This document shows positions 18,472 to 28,061 of a DNA stretch of 64,000 nucleotides, in pieces. The notes beneath the pieces were generated by a model. It was not told where the DNA came from, searched no databases, and saw only the letters and a list, made by a program, of their open reading frames with translations. The stretch is from the NCBI GenBank assembly GCA_963836195.1, contig CAWIIX010000019.1, forward strand, positions 62,001 to 126,000, written 5' to 3'. Each line of letters opens with the position of its first letter. Positions within the stretch are counted from its first letter, which is position 1. The position numbers were made by a program, and so were the translations under genes. This DNA comes from Trebonia sp963836195. Its GTDB lineage: Bacteria > Actinomycetota > Actinomycetes > Streptosporangiales > Streptosporangiaceae.

Positions 18472-20330
18472 TGGTTCTGCCCCATCGACTGGAGCACGGA
18501 GTCGGCCAGCATCGACGAGAACGAGGACCGGGTGGCGTCCGTGCCCGGCCCCGGATCGTCGCTGATCTCCTGTTGTACTTCGCCCTTGGCGCTGATCACG
18601 AACGCGATGTCGTTGTGCGCGACCATCGCGCCGGCCGGCAAGTTCTCGACCTCGATGCCGAAGTCGTGCCAGACCGAGGCGAGCTGGCTGGTCGACCCGG
18701 TGAGATACAGCCAGTTCGGCACCGTGTTAAGCCCGATCTGCGAATCGAACGCCCGGGTGTACGCCAGCGAGGTATATGTCGGGTTAGCCACCACCGCGAC
18801 CAGTTCGGTGTCGCTCGCCTTGGAGCCGAGCAGCGTGTCCACCACCCGCATCTCCGCGGCGATGACCGGGCAGTCGGTGGTGCAGACCGGGTCCAGGAAC
18901 GCGAGCAGGACGACCTTCCCGCGCAGGCTGGCGAACGACACCTGCCGCCCATACTGGCTGGTGAGCGTGAAGTTCGGTGCAGGGCTGTCGAGCTGGCCGT
19001 TGTTCCCCGCGATCGCCTCCGCCGTGATCGGGTCGGCGGTCTTGTTCACCGTGGCGAACGCCATCGGCGCCGCCCCGACGATGATCACGCCAAGCGCCGC
19101 GAGCCCGGCGATCACCCGAAGCGGCGCCCCCGCGAATGCTAGGACGGGGCCGGAGAGCCACCCGGGGAGCGGCTGACTTCCGGGTGACGCCGACGCGCCC
19201 GCCGCCGCCTCAGGTTCATCGGCAGCGGCGACAAGCGCCGTTTCCGCCACTGGCTGCGGGGCCAGCCCAAGGTAGCCGACGGTGAAAAGCAAGATCAGCG
19301 GGATCATGTTGTTCGGGTCGGTGCCGAGACCGCCGAGGAAGCCGAGATCCTCCACCAGCACCCAGTCGGCCAGGCAGAACACGGCCGCGCCGATGACGGC
19401 GATACGAGCCAGTCGCGCGTCCGAGCGCGCCGCGCCCACGCAGAACGCGGCCCCCGCCGCCGCCAGCGCGATCACCGCGACCAGGTTCACCGCGAACCCG
19501 TTCGACCCGGCGAAGCGGCCGAAGTTGGAGATGATCACCTCAAGCGCGTGCGGCTGCGGCGTCGCCGCCATGGACTGGACCATCGCCGCCAACGAGCCCG
19601 GCCCGCCGTTCAGCCTGCCCTGCCAGAAGCCGCGCCCGGGCCAGGCTTGGAGCAGCGCCATGCCGAGGAAGAACACCCCGCAGCTGCCGAGGACAAGCCG
19701 GCCGATAGTCGGTCGTTCCCAGGTGCGCTGCGGCAGCACCAGGAGCACTCCGGCCGCGACGTACAGGAGCACCGCTCCGGGCGCGCCGAAGAGCACGGTG
19801 AGGCCGGGGGCAAAGATCTGCCCGAACGCCTCGCCGAACGACCAGACGACCAGACCCCAGACCACGCTCGACACGGCGGCAAGCCGGATCGACCAGCCGC
19901 GCACGGCGAAGATCAGCCAGAGCCCGATGCCGACCTGAATCCAGACCGACGACGCGGCGGCCGCGATCGGATGGTAATTCCAGACGTTCGCGCCGAAGTT
20001 GACCAGGCTTACCACCCAGGACGGCGAGCCGTTGGCGGCGGGCTGCATGACCTGGCCGGGCAGCCCGCCGGCCATCTGCGGCTGCGCCTGCAGCAGGCCG
20101 TCAAACAGCCACAGGGCTCCGAAGCCGATCCGCAGCGCCCGCCGTGCGCGCGGCTCACGCCAGACCGCGACGGCGCCCCCTTCGCCGACCGCGGTCCGCA
20201 CGGCGGCCCAGGCGATCAGCACCAGGATAAAAATCAGCGCGATGATCAGCGCTTGGTGCAGCAGCGCCGAACGGAACGCGGAGACGAGGATCGAGCTGGC
20301 AGGGCTCGGGCCCGAGTTCATGCCAGGCAT
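18468..20330 (-). CDS. Polytopic membrane protein fused to a SCO1/SenC-like thioredoxin domain
   Basis: A 620-residue protein. Residues 1-430 form a polytopic domain with about ten membrane helices (ALIIALIFILVLIAWAAV, GLTVLFGAPGAVLLYVAAGVLLVL, VIALAAAGAAFCVGAA and others). A charged linker follows, then from about residue 447 a redoxin domain starting SPAPNFTLTSQYGRQVSF. It contains LAFLDPVCTTDCPVIAAEM, a CxxxC copper/thiol motif as in SCO1, and a distal His in VAHNDIAFVI. This matches CxxxC plus His copper binding in SCO proteins. AGGTGG precedes ATG 20330. It is followed by the overlapping lipoprotein gene and ctaG. Likely role: delivery of copper to, or reduction of, the CuA site of cytochrome oxidase. 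The covalent fusion is unusual; the membrane part may be DoxX/MauE-like, but I am not sure. Confidence 0.82.
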   Translation of the reverse strand: MPGMNSGPSPASSILVSAFRSALLHQALIIALIFILVLIAWAAVRTAVGEGGAVAVWREPRARRALRIGFGALWLFDGLLQAQPQMAGGLPGQVMQPAANGSPSWVVSLVNFGANVWNYHPIAAAASSVWIQVGIGLWLIFAVRGWSIRLAAVSSVVWGLVVWSFGEAFGQIFAPGLTVLFGAPGAVLLYVAAGVLLVLPQRTWERPTIGRLVLGSCGVFFLGMALLQAWPGRGFWQGRLNGGPGSLAAMVQSMAATPQPHALEVIISNFGRFAGSNGFAVNLVAVIALAAAGAAFCVGAARSDARLARIAVIGAAVFCLADWVLVEDLGFLGGLGTDPNNMIPLILLFTVGYLGLAPQPVAETALVAAADEPEAAAGASASPGSQPLPGWLSGPVLAFAGAPLRVIAGLAALGVIIVGAAPMAFATVNKTADPITAEAIAGNNGQLDSPAPNFTLTSQYGRQVSFASLRGKVVLLAFLDPVCTTDCPVIAAEMRVVDTLLGSKASDTELVAVVANPTYTSLAYTRAFDSQIGLNTVPNWLYLTGSTSQLASVWHDFGIEVENLPAGAMVAHNDIAFVISAKGEVQQEISDDPGPGTDATRSSFSSMLADSVLQSMGQNQ

Positions 20331-20449
20331 GCGGCCACCTTATGGGGGAACCGCCCGCGCCCGGGCCGCGCAGGCGAACATGAACAGAATGTAATTTTGT
20401 TCAAATCGCCCCTGAGCGGATAGCCGGGAGCGGCAGCGAAGCGGGGCGG

Positions 20450-21043
20450 TCAGGGGCGGGCGGCGGAGGGATTCCGCTTGCCGAGTCCCCAGAGGGCGGC
20501 GCTGACAACGGTGATGCAGAACAGCAGGAACGTGACGACGTGGACGCCGCTGCAGTACTCGCACACCGATCCGATTTGGAATTCAGCGTAAATAAGATAC
20601 ATCACGAAGCCCATGCCCACGATCACCGACCCGAGGCGGACGACGTCGACGCCGCGGCTGGTGATGCGCAGCCTCTGGCCGCCCAGGCTGATTACAGCAC
20701 CCCGGAACCGCCAGGCCCACGGCGAGAAGATCACCACCGCGAAGACGTAGAACGCCAGGCCGAGCACGGCGACCGGCAACACGTTGAAGACCATCGACTG
20801 CGGGCTGGTGATGACCGCGGCGCAGTCGAACGTGGAGTGCGCGCCGGATGGGCAGCCGAGCAGGTGGTTGCCGTTGTAATGCGCGTACGTCTCGTAGGCG
20901 GAGATCGCGAGGCCGAGCACGGCCAGCACGGTCGAGGTGATCTGCAGCCAGAGCGGCGGCCCGACCGGGGTCGCGGCCGGCTCGTACGACTCCTCCGGGT
21001 CGGGCGCGACCGCGGTCCGCTTGGGCGAGCGGGCCTCGGTCAC
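20450..21043 (-). CDS. Vitamin K epoxide reductase (VKOR) family protein
   Basis: This 197-residue protein has four to five membrane helices. The loop pair LLGCPSG and FDCAAV supplies the two loop Cys, and VCEYCSG near residue 165 is the CxxC active site, as in bacterial VKORs that reoxidise DsbA-like proteins. The GTG start at 21043 follows no strong ribosome site. A better candidate start is ATG 21197 (MASSKGRSKNRSASGKG, with GGGAGA upstream). It would join this frame after a one-base step near 21140 and give a basic N-terminus like its neighbours. The gene lies between the two DUF929-like CxxC genes upstream and the SCO1 fusion downstream, all on the minus strand, suggesting an envelope thiol-oxidation block. 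Confidence 0.88.
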   Translation of the reverse strand: MTEARSPKRTAVAPDPEESYEPAATPVGPPLWLQITSTVLAVLGLAISAYETYAHYNGNHLLGCPSGAHSTFDCAAVITSPQSMVFNVLPVAVLGLAFYVFAVVIFSPWAWRFRGAVISLGGQRLRITSRGVDVVRLGSVIVGMGFVMYLIYAEFQIGSVCEYCSGVHVVTFLLFCITVVSAALWGLGKRNPSAARP

Positions 21044-21265
21044 GTTGGCCGACTTCCGGGGACTGTTGGGCGTGGCAGTGACAGCCGGGACCGTTCGGGA
21101 GCCGGGGTTCCTGCCGTTTGAGCCGGCGCCGGCGGCAGGCCGGCCGACCCTTGCCCGACGCGGACCGGTTCTTAGAGCGGCCCTTCGAACTTGCCATCGC
21201 GGGTGTCTCCCGTTGCTGTCAGCTGCCGTTATCGCCGGGGCGGGCCGCCAGGCGGCCCGCCGGGG

Positions 21266-22246
21266 CTACTTGGCGAGGGTGCCTTCGAGGTTCTGGATGG
21301 TCGGCGTGCACGCGGTGGCGGGCTGGTTGTTGGTGAGCGTGCAGATCGCCGCGGTCTCGTAGTTCGCGTTGGCGATGATGGCCTTCCCGACCGAGGAGGA
21401 CGGGTTGCTCATGTCGGTCGCCACCTGCTGCCAGGTCAGGCCGTCCAGCATCGTCGGGGTGAGCGGCGAGAGGTTGCCGACCTGCGCGTACTTGTTGCCG
21501 AAGTCGATGTACGGGATGTACGTGCCCGGGTCGTAGTCGGTCTGGAGCTTCTGCTCGGCCGCGGTCGCGGTCTGCAGCGGCGCGTACGCCACGCTGCTGC
21601 TGGTGGAGTTCCCGATCCGGTAGTTGTGCTGCATCTCGACCGTTACCAGCGAGATGTACTGGCTCGTGTAGGTCGAGCCGTAGAACGTCAGCGTGGGCGT
21701 GTTCGGGTCGGTGTCGCTGCTCGACGAGTGCGTGGTCGTGAGGCCGGTGAAGCTGCCGAACCGGCTGAACGCGTTGACCATCGCCCACCGCTGGGCGGCG
21801 CAGAACGGGCAGTACTCGCTGCCTAGGAACAGCACCTCGGGCTTGCCGTTCTGGGTCAGGGCCGGGCCGTCGACGGTCGCGAAGTAGGACCCGTCGGTCT
21901 GGGCCATGGAGGTCACTGCGCTGGGGGTCGTGGCGGCGACGAACATCGCGCTCGGGATGGTCCCGCCCGCGACCTTGTCGGTGACGCTGGTCGGCACGGT
22001 GGTGACGTCGTTGACGACCTTGCTCAGCGCGGTCCCGGTCGGGCCGTTGCTCGAGGGGGCGGCCGTGCCGCCGTTGCTATTCAGCTTTATCAGCACGAAC
22101 GCCACTACGACGATGACGACGACGAGGATGGACCCGCCGGCCAGGTAGATGCGTCGGCGCTGCTCGGCGCGGCGCTGTTCCGCCCGCTGCGCGGCGATGC
22201 GCGCGCGCCGGTCCGGTTCCGACTTGGTCCTACTCGCTTTGCCCAT
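21266..22246 (-). CDS. DUF929-like membrane-anchored CxxC protein (paralog 1)
   Basis: A 326-residue protein with a basic N-terminus MGKASRTKSEPDRRARIAAQ, one membrane anchor (IYLAGGSILVVVIVVVAFVLI) and an extracytoplasmic domain. That domain contains EVLFLGSEYCPFCAAQRWAM, a thioredoxin-like CPFC site, and two further Cys near the C-terminus (AAICTLTNNQPATACTP). The pattern matches the DUF929 family of putative thiol oxidoreductases. It is preceded 69 bp upstream by a paralog with the same architecture and followed by VKOR, which could recycle its disulfide. The exact reaction (oxidase or isomerase) is unproven. Start chosen at ATG 22246; GTG 22252 is also possible. Confidence 0.8.
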   Translation of the reverse strand: MGKASRTKSEPDRRARIAAQRAEQRRAEQRRRIYLAGGSILVVVIVVVAFVLIKLNSNGGTAAPSSNGPTGTALSKVVNDVTTVPTSVTDKVAGGTIPSAMFVAATTPSAVTSMAQTDGSYFATVDGPALTQNGKPEVLFLGSEYCPFCAAQRWAMVNAFSRFGSFTGLTTTHSSSSDTDPNTPTLTFYGSTYTSQYISLVTVEMQHNYRIGNSTSSSVAYAPLQTATAAEQKLQTDYDPGTYIPYIDFGNKYAQVGNLSPLTPTMLDGLTWQQVATDMSNPSSSVGKAIIANANYETAAICTLTNNQPATACTPTIQNLEGTLAK

Positions 22247-22315
22247 GCGCACATCGTAGGGCGAATTAGCGAGCTATTGGTCCACGAAAAGCTGAGAGAA
22301 AGCTCAGATCTTGAC

Positions 22316-23224
22316 TTAGATTTTTGACTGCAGCGCTCGCACGGCGGACGTGCACGCGGACGCGGGCTGGTCGTTGGTGAGGCTGCAAACCGCCGCCGTC
22401 GCGAAATTGGCGGTCCCGAGCACCGACTTCGCCACCGTACTGGACGGATCGTGCAGGTCGGCCGCGATCTGCGCCCAGGTCAGCCCGGACAAGATGGCGG
22501 GGTTGTAGGACGCGCCGACGCTCAGGAACCTGTTCCCGTAGTCGATGAACGGGATCGCCCCCTGGTAGGCCGCGTCGTACTTGTTCAGCAGGGCCTGCTG
22601 GGCGGCGGTGGGCGTCTGCAGCACGGTGTAGAAGCCGGTCGCCTTGTCGGGGATGTTGGTGTACCCCTCGACCGCGGTGAACGTGAGGTACGGGCTCGTG
22701 TAGCTGGCCTTGGCGAACGTCCAGGTCGGGGTCAGCGGGTACGGCTCGGCGTTGCCGCCGCCGTCCTTGGCCGCCGAGCGGATGGGGGCGAGCCCGCTGA
22801 AGGTGCCGAACCGGCTGAGGGCGACGATCACCGCCCATCGTTCGGCCGCGCAGTAGGGGCAGTACTCGGCCCCGATGTAGAGCACCTCGGGCTTGCCCCC
22901 GCTGGTCAGCGCCGGCCCCGTGATCGAGGTCGGGTTGGCCTGCGTCTGCCCCGCCCCGACCTGGTCCAGCGTGCCGGCCGGAACCGACGTGAGCTGGCCG
23001 AGAACCGAGGTGAGGGCGCTGCCGGTCGGCGGGGCGGCGGTGTTGCCGGACGTGGACCCGGACGAGCCGCCGTTGGAGCTTGCCAGCACGAAGGCGACGA
23101 TCACCGCGATGACCGCCACGATCGAGCCGCCCGCCAGCCATAGCCGCCTCTTGCGGACCTGCGCCTGCTCGGCTGCCCGCTGCGCGGCAATCCGCCCCCG
23201 CCGGTCCCCGCCACGCTCGACCAT
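22316..23224 (-). CDS. DUF929-like membrane-anchored CxxC protein (paralog 2)
   Basis: A 302-residue paralog of the gene at 21266. It has the same basic start (MVERGGDRRGRIAAQRAA), a single membrane helix (LWLAGGSIVAVIAVIVAFVLA), a Ser/Gly-rich stalk and the active-site stretch VLYIGAEYCPYCAAERWAV (CPYC). The C-terminal Cys pair is AAVCSLTNDQPASACTS. It shares the FSRFGTFSGL and IPFIDYGNRF motifs with paralog 1, showing tandem duplication. It is probably a periplasmic-side thiol oxidoreductase working with the VKOR two genes away; this is inferred from context. ATG 23224 is chosen because an in-frame TTG upstream adds only six residues. Confidence 0.8.
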   Translation of the reverse strand: MVERGGDRRGRIAAQRAAEQAQVRKRRLWLAGGSIVAVIAVIVAFVLASSNGGSSGSTSGNTAAPPTGSALTSVLGQLTSVPAGTLDQVGAGQTQANPTSITGPALTSGGKPEVLYIGAEYCPYCAAERWAVIVALSRFGTFSGLAPIRSAAKDGGGNAEPYPLTPTWTFAKASYTSPYLTFTAVEGYTNIPDKATGFYTVLQTPTAAQQALLNKYDAAYQGAIPFIDYGNRFLSVGASYNPAILSGLTWAQIAADLHDPSSTVAKSVLGTANFATAAVCSLTNDQPASACTSAVRALQSKI

Positions 23225-23528
23225 CAGCCGCTCAGCCCCCAAGTGCTACATGCAGTCACCGATTATCGCGAATTGTAGCGGAGGGGTCCTCGGCCGATGC
23301 CCCGGAGGGGAACCGCGGCGGTCCAGCGCGCCGACCCTCACAGCACGGAAATGAGGGGGGGATGCCATGAGGGCCGGCTGCTGGCGGCGTGAGCACCAGG
23401 GGGGGATGGCGCCCACGCCTGTTCTGGGGAGGGCAAGACGCCCGCCAGCGGCGACCGGGCTCGGCGGGCATCATCGCGGGCCGGGCGTGCGATCGCTCGT
23501 CTAGTGATAAACGGGCTGGCTCTAGGCG

Positions 23529-23547
23529 ATCTAGATATTTTCTAGAT
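23529..23547. promoter_or_regulatory. AT-rich palindrome upstream of the AfsR-like gene
   Basis: ATCTAGA-TATTT-TCTAGAT is a perfect 7+7 inverted repeat in an otherwise GC-rich leader. It lies about 110 bp before the chosen GTG start at 23657, in the 430-bp gap between divergent genes. It could be an operator or -10 region; no binding protein is known. Confidence 0.4.
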
Positions 23548-23656
23548 GGCCGACGTCGAGTCCGGTAATCTCCGTATCTGTGCGAGCGGGTTGCGCCGCG
23601 TGGCCGGCGTGCCCGCGGGCACGCGGAGGGACGCGGCACGAGAGGGGCGGCTTGCG

Positions 23657-26600
23657 GTGGTTCCGCTGCGGGTAGGGGTTCTCGGGCCGGTGACGCTGTG
23701 GCGGGACGGCCGGGAGCAAGCCGCAGGTCAGCCGCGGCAGCTGGCGGTGCTGGGGGTGCTCGCGACCCGCGCGAACCGGGTGGTCTCGCGCGGCGAGCTC
23801 ATCGACGCGGTCTGGGGGGACCAGCCGCCCGCCAGCGCCGAGGGCGGTATCTACACCTACGTGGCCGGGTTGCGCCGCGTTATCGAGCCGGACCGGCCGC
23901 GCCGCGACCCGGACCGGTCAGGGCCGGTGCCGGCCAGGACGATCGTCTCCGGCGGCGGCGGCTACCTGCTCAGGCTGGGCGCCGGCGACCTCGACGCGGA
24001 CCAGTTCGAGCGGTGCCTGGCCGCGGCCCGCGGGCTGCGGGCGGAGTGCGACCTGGGCGGCGCGCTGCGCGCGGTGGATGAGGCGCTGGCGCTCGGCCGG
24101 GGGCTGCCCTACGCCGGGGTGCCGGGGCCGTTCGCCGAGGCCGAGCAGCGGCGGCTGACCGAGCTGCGGACCACCGCGATCGAGGAGCGGGCCGAGCTGC
24201 TGCTCGCCCAGGGGCAGGCGGCCGCGGCGGTGCCCGAGCTCACCGCGCTGGCGTCCGCGCACCCGCTCCGCGAGCAGGCCACCGGGCTGCTGATGATCGC
24301 CCTCTACCGATGCGGGAGGCAGGCCGAGGCGCTGCGCGTATTCGGCGCGACCAGGAAGCGGCTGGCCGAGGACCTCGGCATCGACCCCGGCGGCGAGCTG
24401 ACCAGGATCCACCGGCAGCTGCTGGCGATGGACCCGGCGCTCGACGGCCCGGTCGCGGCCCCGTCGGTCACGATCAGCGCCGCGCCGACGGCAGGCGACC
24501 CGGGCCCCGGCCCGGCCGCGGCGACCGCGGCGACCGCAGCGATCGGCAGCGCCCCGGCCCGGTCGACCGCGGCGGAGCCGGCCCCGCGCCGGTCCCCAGC
24601 CCCGCCCAGCTGCCGCCCGAGGTGGCCGGCTTCGCGGGCCGGACCGCCGAGCTGCGCTGGCTGCACGGGCTGCTGGCCGAGGGCGCGCCCGCCCGCCCCG
24701 CGTGCAGCCTGGTGGCGCTGATCACGGGCACGGCCGGGGTCGGCAAGACCACGCTCGCGATCAGGTTCGCCCGCCAGGCCGCGGCGCGGTTCCCCGACGG
24801 CCAGCTCTACGTCAACCTGCGCGGGTTCGACCCGGCCAGCGCCTCGGTGCCGCCCGCCACCGCCCTGCAGGGGTTCTTCGACGCGCTTGACGTGCCGCCC
24901 AGGCACGTGCCCGCCAGCCTGGACGCGCAGACCGCGCTGCTGCGGACCCTGCTCGACGGCAAGCGGATGCTGCTGCTGCTTGACAACGCGCACGACGCCG
25001 ACCAGGTCCGGCCGCTGCTGCCCGGCAGCGCCGGCTGCCTGGTCCTGGTCACCAGCAGGTCCCAGCTGACCGGGCTGGTGGTGGCGGACGGCGCCCGCCC
25101 GCTGCCGCTGGGCGTACTCGACGACGTCGAGGCGGCCGAGTTGCTGGCCCGGCGGCTCGGGTCCGAGCGCGTGAACGCGGAACCCGAGGCGATGGCGGCG
25201 CTGGTCGAGCGGACCGCCGGGCTGCCGCTGGCGCTGAGCGTGACCTGCGCGCGGGCGGCGTCGAGGCCGGGCGCGGCGCTGGCCGACGTGGCCGCCGAGC
25301 TCAGCGATGCGCGCGGCAGGCTGGACGCGCTGGGCACCGGCGAGGCGGCAACCGATCTGCGCGCGGTCTTCTCCTGGTCGGTGGCCAAGCTCAGCGAGCC
25401 CGCCGCAAGGGCGTTCCGGCTGCTCAGCCTCCACCCGGGTCCGGATATCTCCGCTGCCGCGACGGCCAGCCTCATCGCCGTCAGCCCGCCGCAGGCGCGC
25501 GCCGCGCTGGCCGAACTGGTCCGCGCCTCGCTCCTCACCGAGGATGCGGCGGGCCGGTTCGGCTGCCATGACCTGCTGCGCGCCTACGCCGGCGAGCTGT
25601 CGGCCCGCGCCGACAGCGAAGCCGAACGCGACGCGGCCCGCCGCCGGATCGCCGACCACTACCTGCGAACCGCGCACGCGGCCGCGAGCCGGGTCTTCCC
25701 GGCGCGCGGCCAGGTTCCGCTGCCGCCGGTCCAGCCGGGCGTCACCGTCGAGGGGTTCGGCGCCGCAGGCGGCACGGCCGATGCGCCCGGGGAGCCCGGC
25801 CCGCCCGGCCCGCCCGGCCCACCTGACCCACCCGGCCCGGCCGGCGCTGCGTCCGACTCCTCCGATGCTTCCTACGAGGCGGCGCTCGGCTGGTTCTGGG
25901 CCGAGCGGCGGGTACTGCGCGGCGTCCTCGAGCTCGCCGCCGCGCACGGGCTTGACCAGCACTGCTGGATGCTGGCCTGGTTCTGGTCGCCGAAGCTGAA
26001 GCGACGCGGTCAGGTGCATGAGGTGCTCACGGTCCAGCAACTGGCCCTGGCGGCGGCGGACCGGCTCGGCGACACCGACGCGCTCGCCCACGTGCACTAC
26101 GACCTGGGCCACGTGAGCGCCCGGCTCCGCGACTACCAGGCGGCCGACCCGCACCTGCGGCGGTCGCTCGCGCTTTTCATCGAGCTCGGCGACCGGGCCG
26201 GTGTCGGGCAGGCCCATCACGGGCTTGCCCTGCTGCTCAGCCAGCAGGACCGTAACGCCGAGGCCCTCGAGCACGCCCTCGAGGCGCTGCGACTGCGCCG
26301 GGCGTTCGCCGATTCGGCGGCGGTCGCCTACTCGGAGAATTCGGTCGGCTGGATCCGCGCTCATCTCGGCGGGTACGAAGAGGCGCTCGTGCACTGCCGT
26401 CGCGCGCTCGAGCTGCACCGCGAGTCGGGCAGCAGGTCCGGCGTGGCCGACACGCTGGACAGCATCGGCTACATTTACGGCCGGCTAGCCGACTACCCGC
26501 GGGCGATCGATCACTACGAGCAGGCGCTGGCGATGTACCGGCACATCGGCGACCTGGAGGGAGAGGCGAACTCACTCCTCGGCCTGGGGGACGTGCAGCT

Positions 26601-26766
26601 CGCCGAGGGACTGTCCCGAGCGGCCCGTCATAGCTGGGAGGGGGCGCTCGCGCTGCTGGCGAAGATCCCCGGCGCGGACGCCAGCGAGGCGACGTTCCGG
26701 CTGGCCTGCCAGGCCGCCGCGGCCAAGCCGGCCGCGATCTCGTGTCCCGATGATGCGGTAAAGTGA
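23657..26766 (+). CDS. AfsR/SARP-family regulator: BTAD, NB-ARC and TPR domains (one frameshift)
   Basis: About 1036 residues. N-terminal OmpR-like winged helix (RVGVLGPVTLWRDG, AVLGVLATRANRVVSRGELIDAVWG, GIYTYVAGLRRVIEP) joins a BTAD domain to about residue 280 (LREQATGLLMIALYRCGRQAEAL, EDLGIDPG). After an Ala/Pro linker the frame steps by one base near 24590. The NB-ARC domain follows with Walker A ITGTAGVGKTTLA (near residue 355), RMLLLLDN (Walker B), GLPLAL and the winged-helix LLRAYAGEL. The last 250 residues are TPRs. A short Gly-Pro-Pro run (PGPPGPPGPP) sits before the TPRs. GTG 23657 gives the standard SARP beginning; ATG 23546 would add 37 residues. AfsR-type proteins are ATP-dependent activators of secondary metabolism; no biosynthetic cluster is visible here. 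Confidence 0.88.
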
Positions 26767-26790
26767 CAGCGCGCCGTCAGCTACGTTTCG

Positions 26791-28023
26791 TTGGAAGAGG
26801 TGCTAACGCTGGACACGCTCAACCGTGCCTTGCTGCTGGAGAACATCCACCCGGACGCGACGGCTCGACTTACCAAGGCTGGCTATCAGGTTCTAACGCT
26901 GCCCCGAGCGCTCGGCGAGGATGACCTCATCGAGGCCCTGGACGGGATCAGCCTCCTCGGCATCAGGTCCCAGACGCAGGTCACCGACCGGGTCCTCGCG
27001 AACGCCAACGGGCTGCTCGCGGTCGGCGCGTTCTGCATCGGCACCAACCAGGTCGATCTGAACGCCGCCGCCAAGCGGGGGATCGCCGTGTTCAACGCGC
27101 CGTTCTCCAACACCCGCTCCGTGGTCGAGCTGGCCATCGCCGAGATCATCTCGCTGGCCAGAAGGCTGCCCGCCAAGAACGTGAAGATGCACGCGGGCGA
27201 GTGGGACAAGTCGGCCAAGGGCGCCCACGAAGTTCGCGGCCGCAAGCTCGGCATCGTCGGCTACGGCAACATCGGCACCCAGCTCTCGGTCATCGCCGAG
27301 TCCCTCGGCATGTCGGTCTACTTCTACGACATCGCCGACCGGCTGGCGATGGGGAACGCGCGCCGCTGCTCTTCCCTGGAGGAGCTGCTCGAGTCGGTCG
27401 AGACCGTCACCCTGCACGTCGACGGCCGGGCCGGCAACCACGGGTTCTTCGGCCAGGAGGAGTTCGCCCGGATGAACCCCCGGTCGATCTTCCTCAACCT
27501 GTCGCGCGGGTTCGTGGTGGACCACGCCGCGCTGCGCGCGAACATCGAGTCCGGGCACATCGCGGGCGCGGCGATCGACGTGTTCCCGAAGGAGCCCAAG
27601 GGCAGCGGCGAGGAGTTCGTCTCCGAGCTTCGCGGCCTCGAGAACGTCATCCTGACCCCGCACATCGGCGGCTCGACCGAGGAAGCGCAGCAGGACATCG
27701 GCGAGTTCGTCTCCGGCAAGCTGGTCGACTTCGCCGGCGGCGGCGCGACCGCCATGTCGGTCAACATGCCGCAGGTGGCGCTCCCGACCGTCCCGGGCAC
27801 GCACCGCCTGGTGCACCTGCACCAGAACGTCCCTGGCGTGCTCGCCGCGATCAACCGGGTGCTGGCCGACCACGGCGTCAACGTCGAGGGCCAGCTGCTG
27901 CGCACCCGCGACGATCTCGGCTACGTGATCACCGACATCGGCACCAGCTACACCGACGAGGTGCTGAACGAGCTGCGCGACATGGACGTCACCATCCGTC
28001 TGCGCACCATCGAATCCGAATAG
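26791..28023 (+). CDS. serA: D-3-phosphoglycerate dehydrogenase
   Basis: A 410-residue D-2-hydroxyacid dehydrogenase that commits 3-phosphoglycerate to serine synthesis. Substrate-domain residues are in IRSQTQVTDRVL and CIGTNQVDLNAAAKRGIAVFN. The NAD Rossmann motif is LGIVGYGNIGTQLSVIAESLGM, then VTLHVDGRAGNHGFF. Catalytic-region motifs are NLSRGFVVD, AIDVFPKEP and TPHIGGSTEEAQ with the catalytic His. The C-terminal ~75 residues (HLHQNVPGVLAAINRVLADHGVNVEG) form an ACT domain of the E. coli type, lacking the intervening domain of longer actinobacterial SerA. The start is uncertain: TTG 26791 or GTG 26800; no good ribosome site is seen. It follows afsR by 24 bp. Confidence 0.93.
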   Translation: MEEVLTLDTLNRALLLENIHPDATARLTKAGYQVLTLPRALGEDDLIEALDGISLLGIRSQTQVTDRVLANANGLLAVGAFCIGTNQVDLNAAAKRGIAVFNAPFSNTRSVVELAIAEIISLARRLPAKNVKMHAGEWDKSAKGAHEVRGRKLGIVGYGNIGTQLSVIAESLGMSVYFYDIADRLAMGNARRCSSLEELLESVETVTLHVDGRAGNHGFFGQEEFARMNPRSIFLNLSRGFVVDHAALRANIESGHIAGAAIDVFPKEPKGSGEEFVSELRGLENVILTPHIGGSTEEAQQDIGEFVSGKLVDFAGGGATAMSVNMPQVALPTVPGTHRLVHLHQNVPGVLAAINRVLADHGVNVEGQLLRTRDDLGYVITDIGTSYTDEVLNELRDMDVTIRLRTIESE

Positions 28024-28037
28024 GGCCCCGAGGGGCC
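28024..28037. terminator. Short GC hairpin after serA
   Basis: GGCCCC-GA-GGGGCC directly follows the serA stop and faces the convergent subtilase-like gene end. It is only a 6-bp stem, so the call is weak. Confidence 0.35.
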
Positions 28038-28061
28038 TAACCGGCCCCAAGGCCCCCGACG

